From Amorphophallus konjac (lineage: Eukaryota; Streptophyta; Magnoliopsida; Alismatales; Araceae), in the NCBI GenBank assembly GCA_022559845.1, contig CM040128.1, forward strand, positions 77,129,247 to 77,193,246: a stretch of DNA of 64,000 nucleotides, in the 5' to 3' direction. The first letter of the stretch is position 1. Each line of letters starts with the position of its first letter. Under the pieces are notes generated by a model. The model saw only the letters and a list, made by a program, of their open reading frames with translations. It searched no databases and had not been told where the DNA came from. This document shows, piece by piece, positions 32,336 to 43,260 of this stretch. The position numbers and the translations under genes are program-made.

Positions 32336-33720
32336 AGTAAGGTTTCAATCTTTGACCGTTAACAATGAAAATGTGACCATTTTTAGGGTTCAAAATTTTA
32401 ACAGCACCATGGTCAAAAGTTTTAACGACAAAAAATGGTCCATCTCACCTGGATTTGAGCTTACCGGGTAACAAGCGCGGCCTAGAATTAAAGAGCCAAA
32501 CCTTTTGATTAATAGAAAACAATTTTCTGTGAATATGCTTATCATGAAATGCTTTGATTTTAGCTTTGTAAATCTTTGAGTTTTCATAGACTTCATTTCG
32601 TAGTTCCTCAAGCTCATTAAGTTGCAGAGCTCTTTCGACACCAGCTTGAGTAAGATTAAAATTGACTGATTTTATGGCTCAATATGCTTTATGTTCTAGC
32701 TCTACGGGTAAGTGGCAGGCTTTTTCAAAAATGAGGTGGTAGGGTGACATGCCAATGAGAGTTTTATATACAGTTCTATAGGCCCATAATACATCATCTA
32801 GTCTCTCAGACCAGTCTTTCCTATCTGGCCTAACTGTCTTATTCAAAATATTTTTGATTTCCCTATTGGACATTTCAACCTGGCCACTAGTTTGGGGATG
32901 ATAGGGGGTAGCGAGATTGTGAGTAATGCCAAATTTATGAAACAGAGCTCAGAATTGAGAATTCATGAAGTGAGAACCCCCATTACTAATGATACCTCTA
33001 GGATAACCAAATCTAAAAAAAAATGTTCTTCTTGAGAAATTTCATTACTACCTTATGGTCATTGGTCCTAGTAGCAACAGCTTCAATCCATTTTGAAACA
33101 TAGTCCACTGCCACCAAAATATATTCGTTGCCAAATGAAGGTGAAAATGGTCCCATAAAGTCTATTCCCCAAACATCAAAAATATCTACTAGCAGAATGG
33201 GATTAAGCGGCATCATATCCCTTTTTGAATTATTACCCACTGCTTGACACCTCAAACAAGTTTTTGAAAATTCATATGCATCTTTAAATAATGTGAGCCA
33301 ATAAAATCCACCTTGTAGCAGTTTTGCCGCAGTTTTCTTTCTAGAAAAATATCCCCCACAAGCCAGATTATGACAGAAGTTCAAAACAGAGTGTTGCTCC
33401 TCCTCGGGGACACATCTTCTTATTATCTGATCTGGACCCATGTGAAACAGCTCTAGGTCCTCCCAAAAATAGTGCTTTACCTTTGAAAAAAATTGATCCT
33501 TCTCCTGCTTAGTCCACCCTCCCGGAATTTGTCCTACCGTCAGGTAATTGACAATGTGAGCGTACCAAGGAGTTGTGTGAGAGATAGAAAGAATTTGTTC
33601 GTCAAGAAAGGAATCTGACATAGGAGAACTTTCAGGTATCACTATCCTGGATAGATGATCAGCTACCACATTTGCTAACCCCTTCTTATCTCGTATCTCC
33701 AAATCAAATTCTTGCAACAA
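32336..33720 (-). pseudogene. INT: Athila RNase H end and integrase
   Basis: Starts with the RNase H tail ([20 protein letters not shown]), then the zinc-binding domain ([20 protein letters not shown], then KTCLRCQA). The catalytic core has [20 protein letters not shown] with the first Asp. The second catalytic Asp is replaced: IISNGGSHF where family members have IISDGG. The Glu is kept in [10 protein letters not shown]. The C-terminal domain ([10 protein letters not shown], then [16 protein letters not shown]) reaches about 32340. Frames change near 33010 and 32650, and a stop lies after ELEHKAY at 32679. The Asp-to-Asn change alone should abolish strand transfer. Confidence 0.88.
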
Positions 33721-33726
33721 TATAAT

Positions 33727-35013
33727 CTATCGAATGAGATGGGGTTTGGCATCCTTCTTGGAAAGGAGATATTTCAAAGCTGAGTGATCAGAATAAACAA
33801 TAACTTCAGCCCCTAACAGGTATGAGCGAAATTTTCCCAGGGTAAAAATAACAGCTAGCAATTCTTTCTCCGTGGTGGTATAATTCAACTGTGTATCGGC
33901 GAGGGTGCGACTCGCATAATAAATCACAGGGGGCTTCTTATCAACTCTTTGACCTAGGATAGCTCCAATAGCGTAGTCTGAAACATCACACATAATCTCA
34001 AAAGGGAGCGACCAATTCGGTGATTGAATAATCAGAGCTTGAGTTAGGGCCGCTTTCAAGGAATTAAAGGTCTTAAGACAAGAATCATCAAGATTGAAAG
34101 GAGTGTCCTTGGTAAGTAATTGAGTTAGAGGATGAGCGATGGTGGAAAAGTTCTTGATAAATCTACGATAGAATCCAACATGGCCAAGAAAAGATCGAAT
34201 CTGTTTGACAGAAGGAGGAGGAAGATTGGAAATCAAATCAACCTTAGCCTTATCAACCTCTATTCCCCTTTCTGAAATCACATGGCCTAAAATTATTCCT
34301 TCTCTCACCATAAAATGGCTCTTCTCCCAGCTTAACACAAGATTTGAATTAATGCACCTCTTTAGCACCTGAGTTAGATTTTCTAAACAATCCTTAAAGG
34401 AAGTAGCAAACACAGAGAAATCATCCATAAACACTTCCAGAAATTCACCTACCATTTTAGAAAATATAGACATCATACACCGCTGAAAGGTGGCTGGGGC
34501 ATTGCATAGCCCAAACGGCATTCTTCTAAAAGTAAACGTGCCATAGGGACATGTGAACGTTGTTTTCTCTTGATCTTCCGGGAAAATAACAACTTGATTG
34601 TACTCGGAATAGCCATCCAAAGAGCAGAAATACTTCTACCCATCCAGTTTCTCCAGAATTTGATCCACAAATGGGAGTGAGAAATGATCTTTCTTTGTCA
34701 TCAAATTCAATTTTCTATAGTCTATACATACTCTCCACCATGTTTGTAATCGCATGGGCACTTCTTCTCCTTTCTCATTGGTAACAACCGTCAGCCCTGA
34801 CTTCTTAGGAACAACTTGCGTGGGGCTAACCCACTTGCTATCTGAAATGGGATATATAATCCCAGCATCCAGCCACTTCACAACTTCTTTCTTCACTACC
34901 TCCTTCATGTTTGGATTCAACCGGCGCTGCATCTCTCTGCTCGACTTGGCATTGTCCTCTAGATAAATATAATGCATGCACACATTTGGACTAATACCCT
35001 TGAAATCTGTCAC
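33727..35013 (-). pseudogene. RT: Athila reverse transcriptase and RNase H
   Basis: One frame from about 35013 to 33727 with a single TAG at 34636-34638. N-terminal blocks are KSSREMQRRLNPNMKEVVKK and WRVCIDYRKLN. After the stop come LDGYSEYNQV, MPFGLCNAPATFQRCM and the catalytic FMDDFSVF with both aspartates. KSHFMVREGIILGHVISERG and GFYRRFIKNFSTIAHPL follow. The RNase H block DYAIGAILGQR and DSHALKYLL-type motif (SDHSALKYLLSKKDA) ends the frame. The sequence signature is Athila rather than Tat. Confidence 0.92.
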
Positions 35014-36132
35014 TGACTAACCCATCGCCCTCTTGTGCTCCTGATGGACATCTAAAAGCTGAGACTCCTGAGTAGAAGTGAGAGTGGAAGCAATGATTAC
35101 GGGAAAAGTGTGGTCGGGGCCCAGATAAGCATATTTGAAAAAATCTGGCAGAGGTATCAATTCAAGAACGGGTGGCTGATCCAAAGATGGAAGAATGGGT
35201 TCAGCTTGCAATGGAGGGAGTGGCTCTATCTTAGAGTAGGGTGCGAAAGAGAATAGGGAATCCTACAGTATGCTACCCTCTTCTAAGGTATCCTTTACTT
35301 CATTCGGATTTTCATCGATCAATTCTTCAAAAATATCTATAACATTACATTCCTCATCTTGTTCCGGATATTGGGATGGTCTAAACACATTCAAGGAAAC
35401 TTTCTTACCTCCGAATGATTTATCCATCATTCCCGTGACACAATTTATGTTGGCCTTTGCCGTAGCTAAAAACGGTCGTCCCAAAATAATTGGCGTGTGT
35501 TTTAATTCCTAGGACAAGGCCATATCCAAAATGAGAAAATCCACCGGGAAATAGCACTCATGTACCTTCACAATAACATCTTCTAGTAAACCCCTTGGAG
35601 TTCTCACAGATCGATCCACCAGTTGAAGGATTATAGAAGTGGGCTTCAACTCCCCCAGATTAAATTACTCATATATAAAGGTGGGCAAAAGATTCACGCT
35701 AGCACCTAAGTCTAGCAATGCCTTATCAAATGTAACTTCACCTATATCACATGAAATTAGAGGAGCTCCAGGGTCCTTCAACTTTTTAGGTAAGTGGTTC
35801 TTCACCACAACACTAACATCTTCGGATAGGCGGATCTTTTGAGTTATCGCCTTAGGCTCTCTCTTCGGAGTACATAGCTCTTTCAGAAACTTTGCATATG
35901 CTGGCACATGCTTGATCGCATCCAGAAGTGGAATATTGATATTCACTTGTTTAAATAATTTCACTAATTCCTCTTGTTGAACTGACTTTTCCTTCTGAGC
36001 TTTTGACTTTAGAGCATCAGGAAAAGGGACTTTAGGAACATACTCTTGGGGTCCTTCTTCATCAACTTTAGCCTTACCTTTATCCAGCTTATTTTCTCTC
36101 CTCTCCAACTTCTTTTCCTCTTGCATAATCAC
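35014..36132 (-). pseudogene. pro: Athila protease region
   Basis: The frame 36132-35665 begins with a Lys/Glu-rich linker, then VNINIPLLDAIKHVPAYAKF, the conserved segment before Athila proteases. The active site reads ALLDLGASVNLLP, with D-L-G in place of D-S/T-G. It stops at 35665. Downstream pieces in shifted frames (GRPFLATAKANINCVTG at about 35484) give the C-terminal protease block. An acidic linker to RT runs to 35017. Confidence 0.82.
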
Positions 36133-37800
36133 CGGCTCCTCATCTTCACTATCACTTTCTTCTTGGGCTTCATGGCCCGAACTACTTCCAACTTCCCTAG
36201 ATTATAAGGGTCATCTAAAATCTTCCCGCTCCTAAGGGCAGATATAGCCTTGGCATTCTCAAATTGAGGGCCTACAGGAGGAGGAGGCTGAGGTTGGTTA
36301 GGTTGAGGAAGAATAGGCGGAGCTCTTTGAGTGAAACCTGGGGGTTGATTTCGGGGGTTAGCCACTTGTTGACTAGGAAGCTGGCCTACCTCTCTTCTCA
36401 TGTTATTCGCTGCTAACTGCCTTATTTGGTTCTCCAACTTGGAAATAGATTGATGTTGAGTAAGGATGAGTTGTTGGAGTTGTTCGAATTTCTCATCGAA
36501 ATTGGGCTGAGTAGGAGGTGGCTGGTATTAGGGTTGATGAAAACGATTAGAAGGATATTGATTATATGGGCCCTGAGAAAATTGAGCTTGATGATACAGG
36601 GCCTGAGCTTGATGGAATGGAGGTTGAGAGTATTGGTGTTGAGCTTTTTGAAAAGGAGGTTGAAAATGCTGGTGAGACTGACTTGACACTTGAAAAGATT
36701 GTTTTGGAACAGCTTGATTTGAGGGATTAGCTTGCATAGGTGGACCTTGCTGGGGTGTCCAAGAAAAGTTGGGGTGATTTCTCCAATCTGGATTGTAGGT
36801 GTTAGAATAAGGATCAAAAGTACGTTTGGACACACCCTGAGCAGCAAAGATTTATTCTTGGATGAATGGGGCAAGCTGAGCCGCCGTAGGATAATCAGTG
36901 ACAACATGGTTAGGGCTAGAACATAAAGCACGGATTTCTTCATTAGTGGGAGCTGAGAACGGTTGAGGTTGAGGAACAGAAGAAAAAGAAGGTTTCTACC
37001 TAGATAGCAGCTGATCTAACTTCTAGGCTACTAAATCAACCATTTCTATCTTCTGAGCCAACAAATCTATTTTATTTAATTTTTGAGTAATGGCATTGAT
37101 ATCCATCTTGTTCTCAAATTCCCCTTGATTCTTAACTTCATATAGCCCTAACCTCTTAGAAGGCTCAATCATTCTTTCATAAGATGAGAGCGAGGCATGA
37201 CTAATGAAATTTTCACTAAGCATCTCAAATAAATCATAGGTCTCATTTAAACTCTTACTTATAAATGTTCCCCCACATGAAACATCCACTATATGTCTAT
37301 AGTTTTCTGTCAAACCCTCATAGAATGTCTGGACAATTTGTCATCTTGATAATCTATGGTGGGGGCATTTCCTTAACAAATCTTTCAACCTATCCCATGC
37401 CTCATGGATTTGTTCTCCAAGATTTTGTGTGAATCCAGTTATGGCTCTCCTCATGGTATTGGTTCATCCTATAGAATTTCTTCAAAAATTTCTTTTGCAT
37501 TTCAGCCCATGTATCAATGGATCTACCCAAGGGACCTAACCAATATTTAGCCTTATCTTTGATTGAGAAAGGAAAGAGAGTCAATTTAAGAGCATCATCT
37601 GAAAAGTTTTAGATTTTCACAGTTGAGCATATTTGGAGGAATTCATCAAGATGTTTATATGGATCTTCATTGGTATTGACATAGAAAGATGGCAATATTT
37701 GGATGGTATTAGATTTGGTTTCATATTGAACCGCCTGGTTCTGAGGTGTTTGGACGTAGAAGGACGGTTGATATTGATTAGGTATGAAATAGTCATTCAT
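36133..37800 (-). pseudogene. gag: Athila gag
   Basis: Pieces in several frames. YKHLDEFLQICSTVKI at 37660-37609 and LFPFSIKDKAKYWLGPLGRS at about 37580 form the gag core. The block ETYDLFEMLSENFISHAS follows at about 37250. A Gln/Pro-rich tail (QPPFQKAQHQYSQPPFHQAQ at about 36640) extends to the protease linker. At least three breaks separate these pieces. No zinc knuckle was seen, which is normal for Athila. Confidence 0.82.
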
Positions 37801-39180
37801 CTGCTTGTGAGCAACTTGTTACACTTGATTTTGATTCTCCATGAGACTAGGTTGTGGATGATTTCTAGAATACGATAACCTCTCAATCTCACTAATGGGC
37901 CCTAACAAATGTGGGTGTAGGGATCTCCTACCTTGCATGCAATGTAAAAGGGCCCAAGGAGAAATTGTTGATTTTTTAGATTTTTTTAAAATTTTTGAAT
38001 TTTTTCTTTTCAAAATAAATGCAAATGCAACTATACGAATTAAGTATGCAAAAATGCTTGTTTTATTTTTTTTCAAAGATTTTTATGCAAATGAGTTTCA
38101 GAAATAAAGTAATGAATCAACCACTATATGAATGTAAAGTGTGGATGTTTTCTCTATTTTTTTTTTGAAAAGAAGAATTGGTACTCACTACTAAATTGGT
38201 CAACTGACCAGATAAGAGGTGGAGTTGTGGGAGGCTCCCCCTACTTTCGTAGGGTCCTAATTAAATAACCGTAATCTCACTTGGGCGTTTATCACAAAAC
38301 CTCTAGCCTTAAACACCGATTTTTTAAAATAGTAATAAATTCTAAAACTCTCTTTTTTATGTGAAACTTTCTAAGGGCAATATACCTTCAAGGTACTTCT
38401 TGGTGCAACCAGTCCGCCGTCCGTGAGGGAATCCACGGGTGCGGGGACTTATGGAGGTTTTAGAAAAAGAAAATGCTAATCCAAAGAGATGGAATGCTCA
38501 ATGGAGGATCTTTCTAATTCCAAGAATGGTGTAAGGAATCCTAACTTGCCCTTGAGAAGGGGAAAGAGAAAAGAAGAGAAAGATTTTTTTTTTCAAATGA
38601 TAATGCAAGTAAATAAGAAATCAAGTAGAATGTAAAATGCATGAAAGAGATGCAACTAAGATGAAAGTATGATGACATGTTGAGATTTTTTTTCTGTTTT
38701 CTGTTTTCTGATTTTTTTTTCAGAGAGTTATTTTTTTTTCTTTTTTTTTTTCAAAGAGAGATATGAAGAAAATATAACTATCAACTAAAAATAGCAAACA
38801 ATATGTAAAACTACTGAAAATTAAAACCTAAGATCATATTTTTGGTTTTTTCTGATTTTTTTAATTTTTTTCAATTTTTCATCAATTTTTTTAGATTTTT
38901 TGTGTTTTATCAAAAATTAGAAAAATAGGATATTTTCCTACGTTTACTGATCTTTAGCGACACTTGAATTTTCTTGAATTTCTGAATTTCTATTTTCTGC
39001 TATAGTTTCAGGCTTCAGTGACACTTTCTATGACAGTTTATTTTTTGAGAATTTTCAGGTCCAAATTTTTGTGTATTTTCTGATTTTCGTGATTTTTTTT
39101 CTTCAAAAATAAAAATAGAAAAATTAGAAAACTATATACAAATCAAACACAAGAATTTCCAACCATTAAAAATTATTTCC
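37801..39180 (-). other. Athila 5' leader
   Basis: Untranslated and very T- and A-rich on the plus strand, with several poly-T runs (38580-38760, 38840-38900). No coding frame or structured repeat was recognised. Confidence 0.6.
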
Positions 39181-39203
39181 TCCCCGGCAACGATGTCAAA
39201 ATT
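39181..39203 (-). other. Athila primer-binding site (Asp-tRNA type)
   Basis: The minus strand next to the LTR reads TGACATCGTTGCCGGGGA. It matches the TGGCGCCGTTGCCGGGGA-like Asp-tRNA site used by Athila, with a few changes. Confidence 0.75.
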
Positions 39204-41395
39204 TGATAGCCACAAACCCGTCGTTGAAAAAATCGTGTCACAATTTAAAATTAACCGAACTCACTCACTTAAAAATATTAGAATTCAAGCAAAGTGATGA
39301 ATACGGGTCGATCCCATAAGGAAGAAATAGTTTTAAAATAGCATGGAGGAGAATTCTTATATTTGAAAAATCTGAAGTTTGGAGTGAGATTAAAGTAATG
39401 AAAATGAAACTTGCAGGAAAATAAACTAAGTAAAGAATATGAGAGGGTTAAGAATAGAAATTAGAAAGAGAGGGAGAAAATTAAGAAGAACACAATTGCA
39501 CAAAATCTGAATTTGATTGCTATGAGAGGTGATAAGTACAAATCTATGAAAATAAAAATTACAACTTGACTGAAAATAGAAGAGTGAAAGAAGAAATTAG
39601 AGTCAAGAAGATGAAGAGTGCTGCCGTCTCCTTGCCGTGCCGAGCCTTAGAATTTCACCCCGTCGTGGAAGTAGATACCGCCAAGAGGACCAAAGGAAGA
39701 AGATCTGCCAAGGGGATGTGTGAAGAAATATAGAAGAGGTAGATAGATAGATGGAAGAAGATTAAAAATAAAGCAAAGTATGTGCGTGAGTGTGATTTGA
39801 GAAAAGAGTGAATAGAAAAAGAGACAGAGGTTACGGTGGAAAGAATGAAAACATAGTAAAAATAAAATAAAAATAGAGGAAGATTGGAAGAGAGATAGCT
39901 TTAAAATTAGAAGGAGTTAGAGAAGGTGGAAGAAGAGAAAGTTGTATAGGACGAAAAGACGAAGAAAATTACTAAAGAACTCAGAAGCAGAAGATGAGAG
40001 GAAGAGGGTGAAAATATGGAAGAACGGGGTAATGACGCGGATGAATAATGAAAATGCTTAAAAAAACTAAACTTTGGAAAATTGATTATAACTTTAAAAC
40101 GAGGTGGATTTGAAAGAATCGATAGAATAAGAAATTGAAGAAAAACTAAAAACGAGCAACTTTCGTGAAGACAGGAAGAAGAAAAGATGATCAGAAGAAG
40201 GAGAAAACTAGGGGCGAAGAACTGTGAAAAAGAGGATGAATAGTAAAAATAGAAGAACGGTACTTTGAAAAAAGAAGAATAACTTAAAATGGGGAAGAAT
40301 CATGGGAAGATGAAGAAGAAGAAATTGTAGAAGACTTAAAAATGCATAACTTTGAAGAAGAAATCAATTTAAAATTATGACTAGAGAAGCATAAAAATAA
40401 GGCTAGAAATTCAGACGGCTAACTATCTAACTCTTCCCATGGCACTCTCGGGTGCTTTATATAGTGCAGTAGAGAAACCCTTTCACGATCTGACTGTCGA
40501 GATCAACACAAAATCCTACTTTCCAACATCAAAGATCAATCAACGGAGGTAGTTTGCCATAGATAGAGCCCTCCTTTCTTTAAACTAGCAAGGATAAGCT
40601 CGAAATATAGAAGATAACTTTGAATGGAACCTGCCTATTTTGCTTCAAACTCTTCTGAAAATGGCGACTGGGGCGTCGGGCATAAATTAAAATAGCGGCT
40701 GCTCACAAGGTCGCCCATTCTTTATTTGCTCTTTTTGTCTTTTTTTTCATAAATTAGGAAATGGTGACATTCTAGGAAGTCGCTAATTCTTTTTTTCATT
40801 TTTATTTTTCATAAATCCGAGAAATAGCGACTGTTCAAACAGTCGCTTATTTTTTTCCATTTTTTCTCTATTTTCTTTTTGATTTTCCATACAGAAGAAA
40901 TAGCGCCCACATGAATGGTCGCTCATTCTTTTTCCCCAAGAAATAGCGCCTTCGTGTGTGGTCGTACATTCTTTTCTATTTTCTTTTTTTCTATTTCCAT
41001 AAATGTATCTGCGCCTCTTCAGTCAGTCGCGAATTCTTCATTTCTTTATTTTATTTTTCCAGCAAAATAAATTGGCACCCATTCGGTCAGTCGCTATTTC
41101 TTATTTTTTAAAAAGATTTTCTAAATTGGCGTCTGACTATCCGGTCGTTATTTCCTGAAAATTCAAAAAATTCAAAATATCAATATATTTCAACCAAAAA
41201 GGAATTTCAAATGATTATGCAATTTCTTGAATATTTCTTACATTATCATTTTGGCTCAAAAAGATGATAAAATACATGCAGACTCAAATAATGGTGAGAA
41301 TGAAATTAACTACTCATGTAGCACAACTTTATTCATTTAATGCACAAAGATGATGAATGTGATGCAACTTATGATGTAAAATATAGCATTTATCA
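39204..41395 (-). repeat. Athila 5' LTR (right copy)
   Basis: 2,192 bp, the exact partner of 28820-31011. The nine inverted-repeat units lie at 40658-41155. In the fourth, this copy has the perfect palindrome GCGACTGTTCAAACAGTCGC, where the left copy has a decayed right arm. Confidence 0.93.
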
Positions 41396-41400
41396 CCCAG

Positions 41401-42056
41401 CTGCGAAGAATTCGCCCTGGCTTGTTAAGGAGTCTTGAAAGCGGGCTGATCTTTGAGAGATAAGGGATATTCCCTGTCTAGGCAAGTAGTCTTAGGTTTG
41501 GGCATTCCTGAGGGAACATCTTACCCACCTTTGGATGGCTTGATTCAGTCGTCCCCTGGGCTTTTCTCGAGCATTGGGGAGGCCTCCATTCGAGCAACCG
41601 AGCCAAGACTCGGTGGACCTTATTAGACCTTTTACCACGGGTCCTATAGCAAGTGGGCCTTAATGAGGCTGTCACTTACTGGGGTGCGTAGGCCTTTATG
41701 GGCCTTTGGGTCGTGAAATGTTGGGCTGTAAATCTTCCCCTCTCCAATGTCTAAGCTAAACCTTTATTGGTCATTTGTGACGTATATTTACCTGCCGCGC
41801 ATGAATGGGTGTAATCTCGATCGGTACCTAGCCAATGAGGGCATCGGCCTTGTAAAGAGGGAGGTATTATTACGGGTGGATGGTGTGAGTACCCGAAGAG
41901 AGTGTGAGTCCCTCAGCCAACTAAAATGGCCAGTGACTTTAGTCTTACATTGGATTCCATAAAGGGTTAGACCGACTTATAAGAAAAAGAATCGCCTACC
42001 TTAATGGCTAGGCTTTGGAGAATGATAAATGATTCCTAACACTTTTACGAACACTT
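41401..42056 (-). repeat. Tat-B LTR, distal part, and unassigned flank
   Basis: Continues the sequence interrupted by Athila at 28819. No coding frame is recognisable. The outer end of the Tat-B LTR must lie before the LINE fragment but cannot be set from one copy. Confidence 0.35.
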
Positions 42057-42290
42057 TTGGGGTGACATCAAGCTAGATGTGTTCGAGGCAATCCAAGAGT
42101 TCTTTACCACTAGAGAGCTTCCTCAAACTATTTAACTCCCCTTTTATAACTTTGATCCCCAAAAATGATGCACTAAGGAAGGCAAAAAATTGGAGGCCGC
42201 AAACAGTCAACGTAATGAAATATACAAGTTAAGGAGAGTGATCAGCATGCTAATCTCAACAGAACAAAGTGGTTTCATCCCTAATAGATC
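42057..42290 (+). pseudogene. L1-type LINE reverse transcriptase fragment
   Basis: One plus-strand frame reads FWGDIKLDVFEAIQEFFTTR, then after stops at about 42135 and 42168, LISTEQSGFIPNRS. These match the plant L1 RT blocks (D-x-x-x-A-x-x-x-F-F and the E-Q-x-G-F-I-P-x-R-S motif before the polymerase core). The match ends abruptly at 42290, where the copia LTR begins. A dead scrap of about 78 codons. Confidence 0.75.
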
Positions 42291-43203
42291 TGTTAATGGG
42301 CCGTGTGCCCATGGTCCGCCTGCAGAGCCCACCAGCTCGCGACATCCGCAGACGCCTGCGGCACCTACCACAGCGCAGCTCACGCTCGCACCTGGGTGCT
42401 GCTGCACCCGCGTCATGGCTTCCCTGCGCCCCACCTCCGCTGGGTTGTGCCCCTAGTGCCAGCATGAGCTTGCATTGGCTGGCTGGGTAGCCACCTACAC
42501 GTGGCACTTGGCAGCCCCACCACCTCCTCACTCTCTGCACTCTTCTTTTAACCCACGTGATTTTATCTTCAGTCCATCTAGATAAATATCTTCTCCAGGT
42601 ATAACCTTATCACCCCTCTATAGTTTATCCTCCACGTAAACCCCCCTCTATCGCCATTTAAATCACCGCCTAACCCCATTCATTCTACTATAAATAGAGA
42701 TGAAGTGGGGTCTTCTCAGATATGCATACATGCAGCGAGTGGTGGTAAAAAAAATATGTAAGATGTGTAATAGAGAAATGAAGAGTGCAGATGGTAAAAG
42801 AGAATAAATGTGAGAGAGGATTTGTTTTCTGGTGCATACGAGAGAGGGTATAATTAAATAGTTTTCTCTCTCTATCCCTCTCTATCTTCTTCTCTCCAAG
42901 TCGTCCCTTTGTCTAATCACTGGCAGTGAGAAGTTCGTCTACGGATCCAGAGGGTCATCACCACAGCCCTACGAATTTGGAGGGTGGACTAGCAGGTCCG
43001 CTATCATCGTCTACCCCGACACCGCTTGAGTCTGTCGACGTCGTTAAAAGCACTGTGTGAGTTTCGGCTTTGACTTCAACTTCGGCTTCTGCTTCCGTTC
43101 TGCTTCTGCTTCTCATTTTTATTTTGTACCCGACAAGGTACGTCCTTAAACACTGTACATATAATTTTTGTAATTGTATATATACGGTCGTGGGTTATAA
43201 ACA
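42291..43203 (+). repeat. Copia 5' LTR
   Basis: Starts TGTTAATGGGCC where LINE similarity stops, and ends ...TTATAAACA just before the primer site, about 913 bp. A TATA box CTATAAATAG is at 42687-42696. The C-rich U3 gives overlapping frames at 42190-42540 that are not genes. The start is inferred from the LINE break, not from a second copy. Confidence 0.65.
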
Positions 43204-43204
43204 T

Positions 43205-43216
43205 TGGTATCAGAGC
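43205..43216 (+). other. Copia primer-binding site (initiator-Met tRNA)
   Basis: TGGTATCAGAGC, a perfect match to the standard plant site, two bases after the LTR end. Confidence 0.9.
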
Positions 43217-43260
43217 CATTGGTTTATCATGATTCTTGTGTCTACTATAGACTCTCGACG

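Larger units (their letters stand above)
28820..41395 (-). mobile_element. Athila-lineage Ty3/gypsy retrotransposon
   Basis: 12,576 bp on the minus strand with two 2,192-bp LTRs and a perfect CCCAG duplication (28815-28819 and 41396-41400). The Asp-tRNA-type primer site, the FMDD reverse transcriptase and the protease neighbourhood identify Athila. Genes run right to left: gag, protease, RT, RNase H, integrase. No envelope-like frame is recognisable between integrase and the 3' LTR. All gene regions are interrupted, so it is inactive. Confidence 0.93.

Noticed and set aside
42190..42540. GC-rich frames on both strands at the start of the copia LTR
   Set aside because: They span the LINE/LTR junction and lie in U3; C-rich composition explains the openness.
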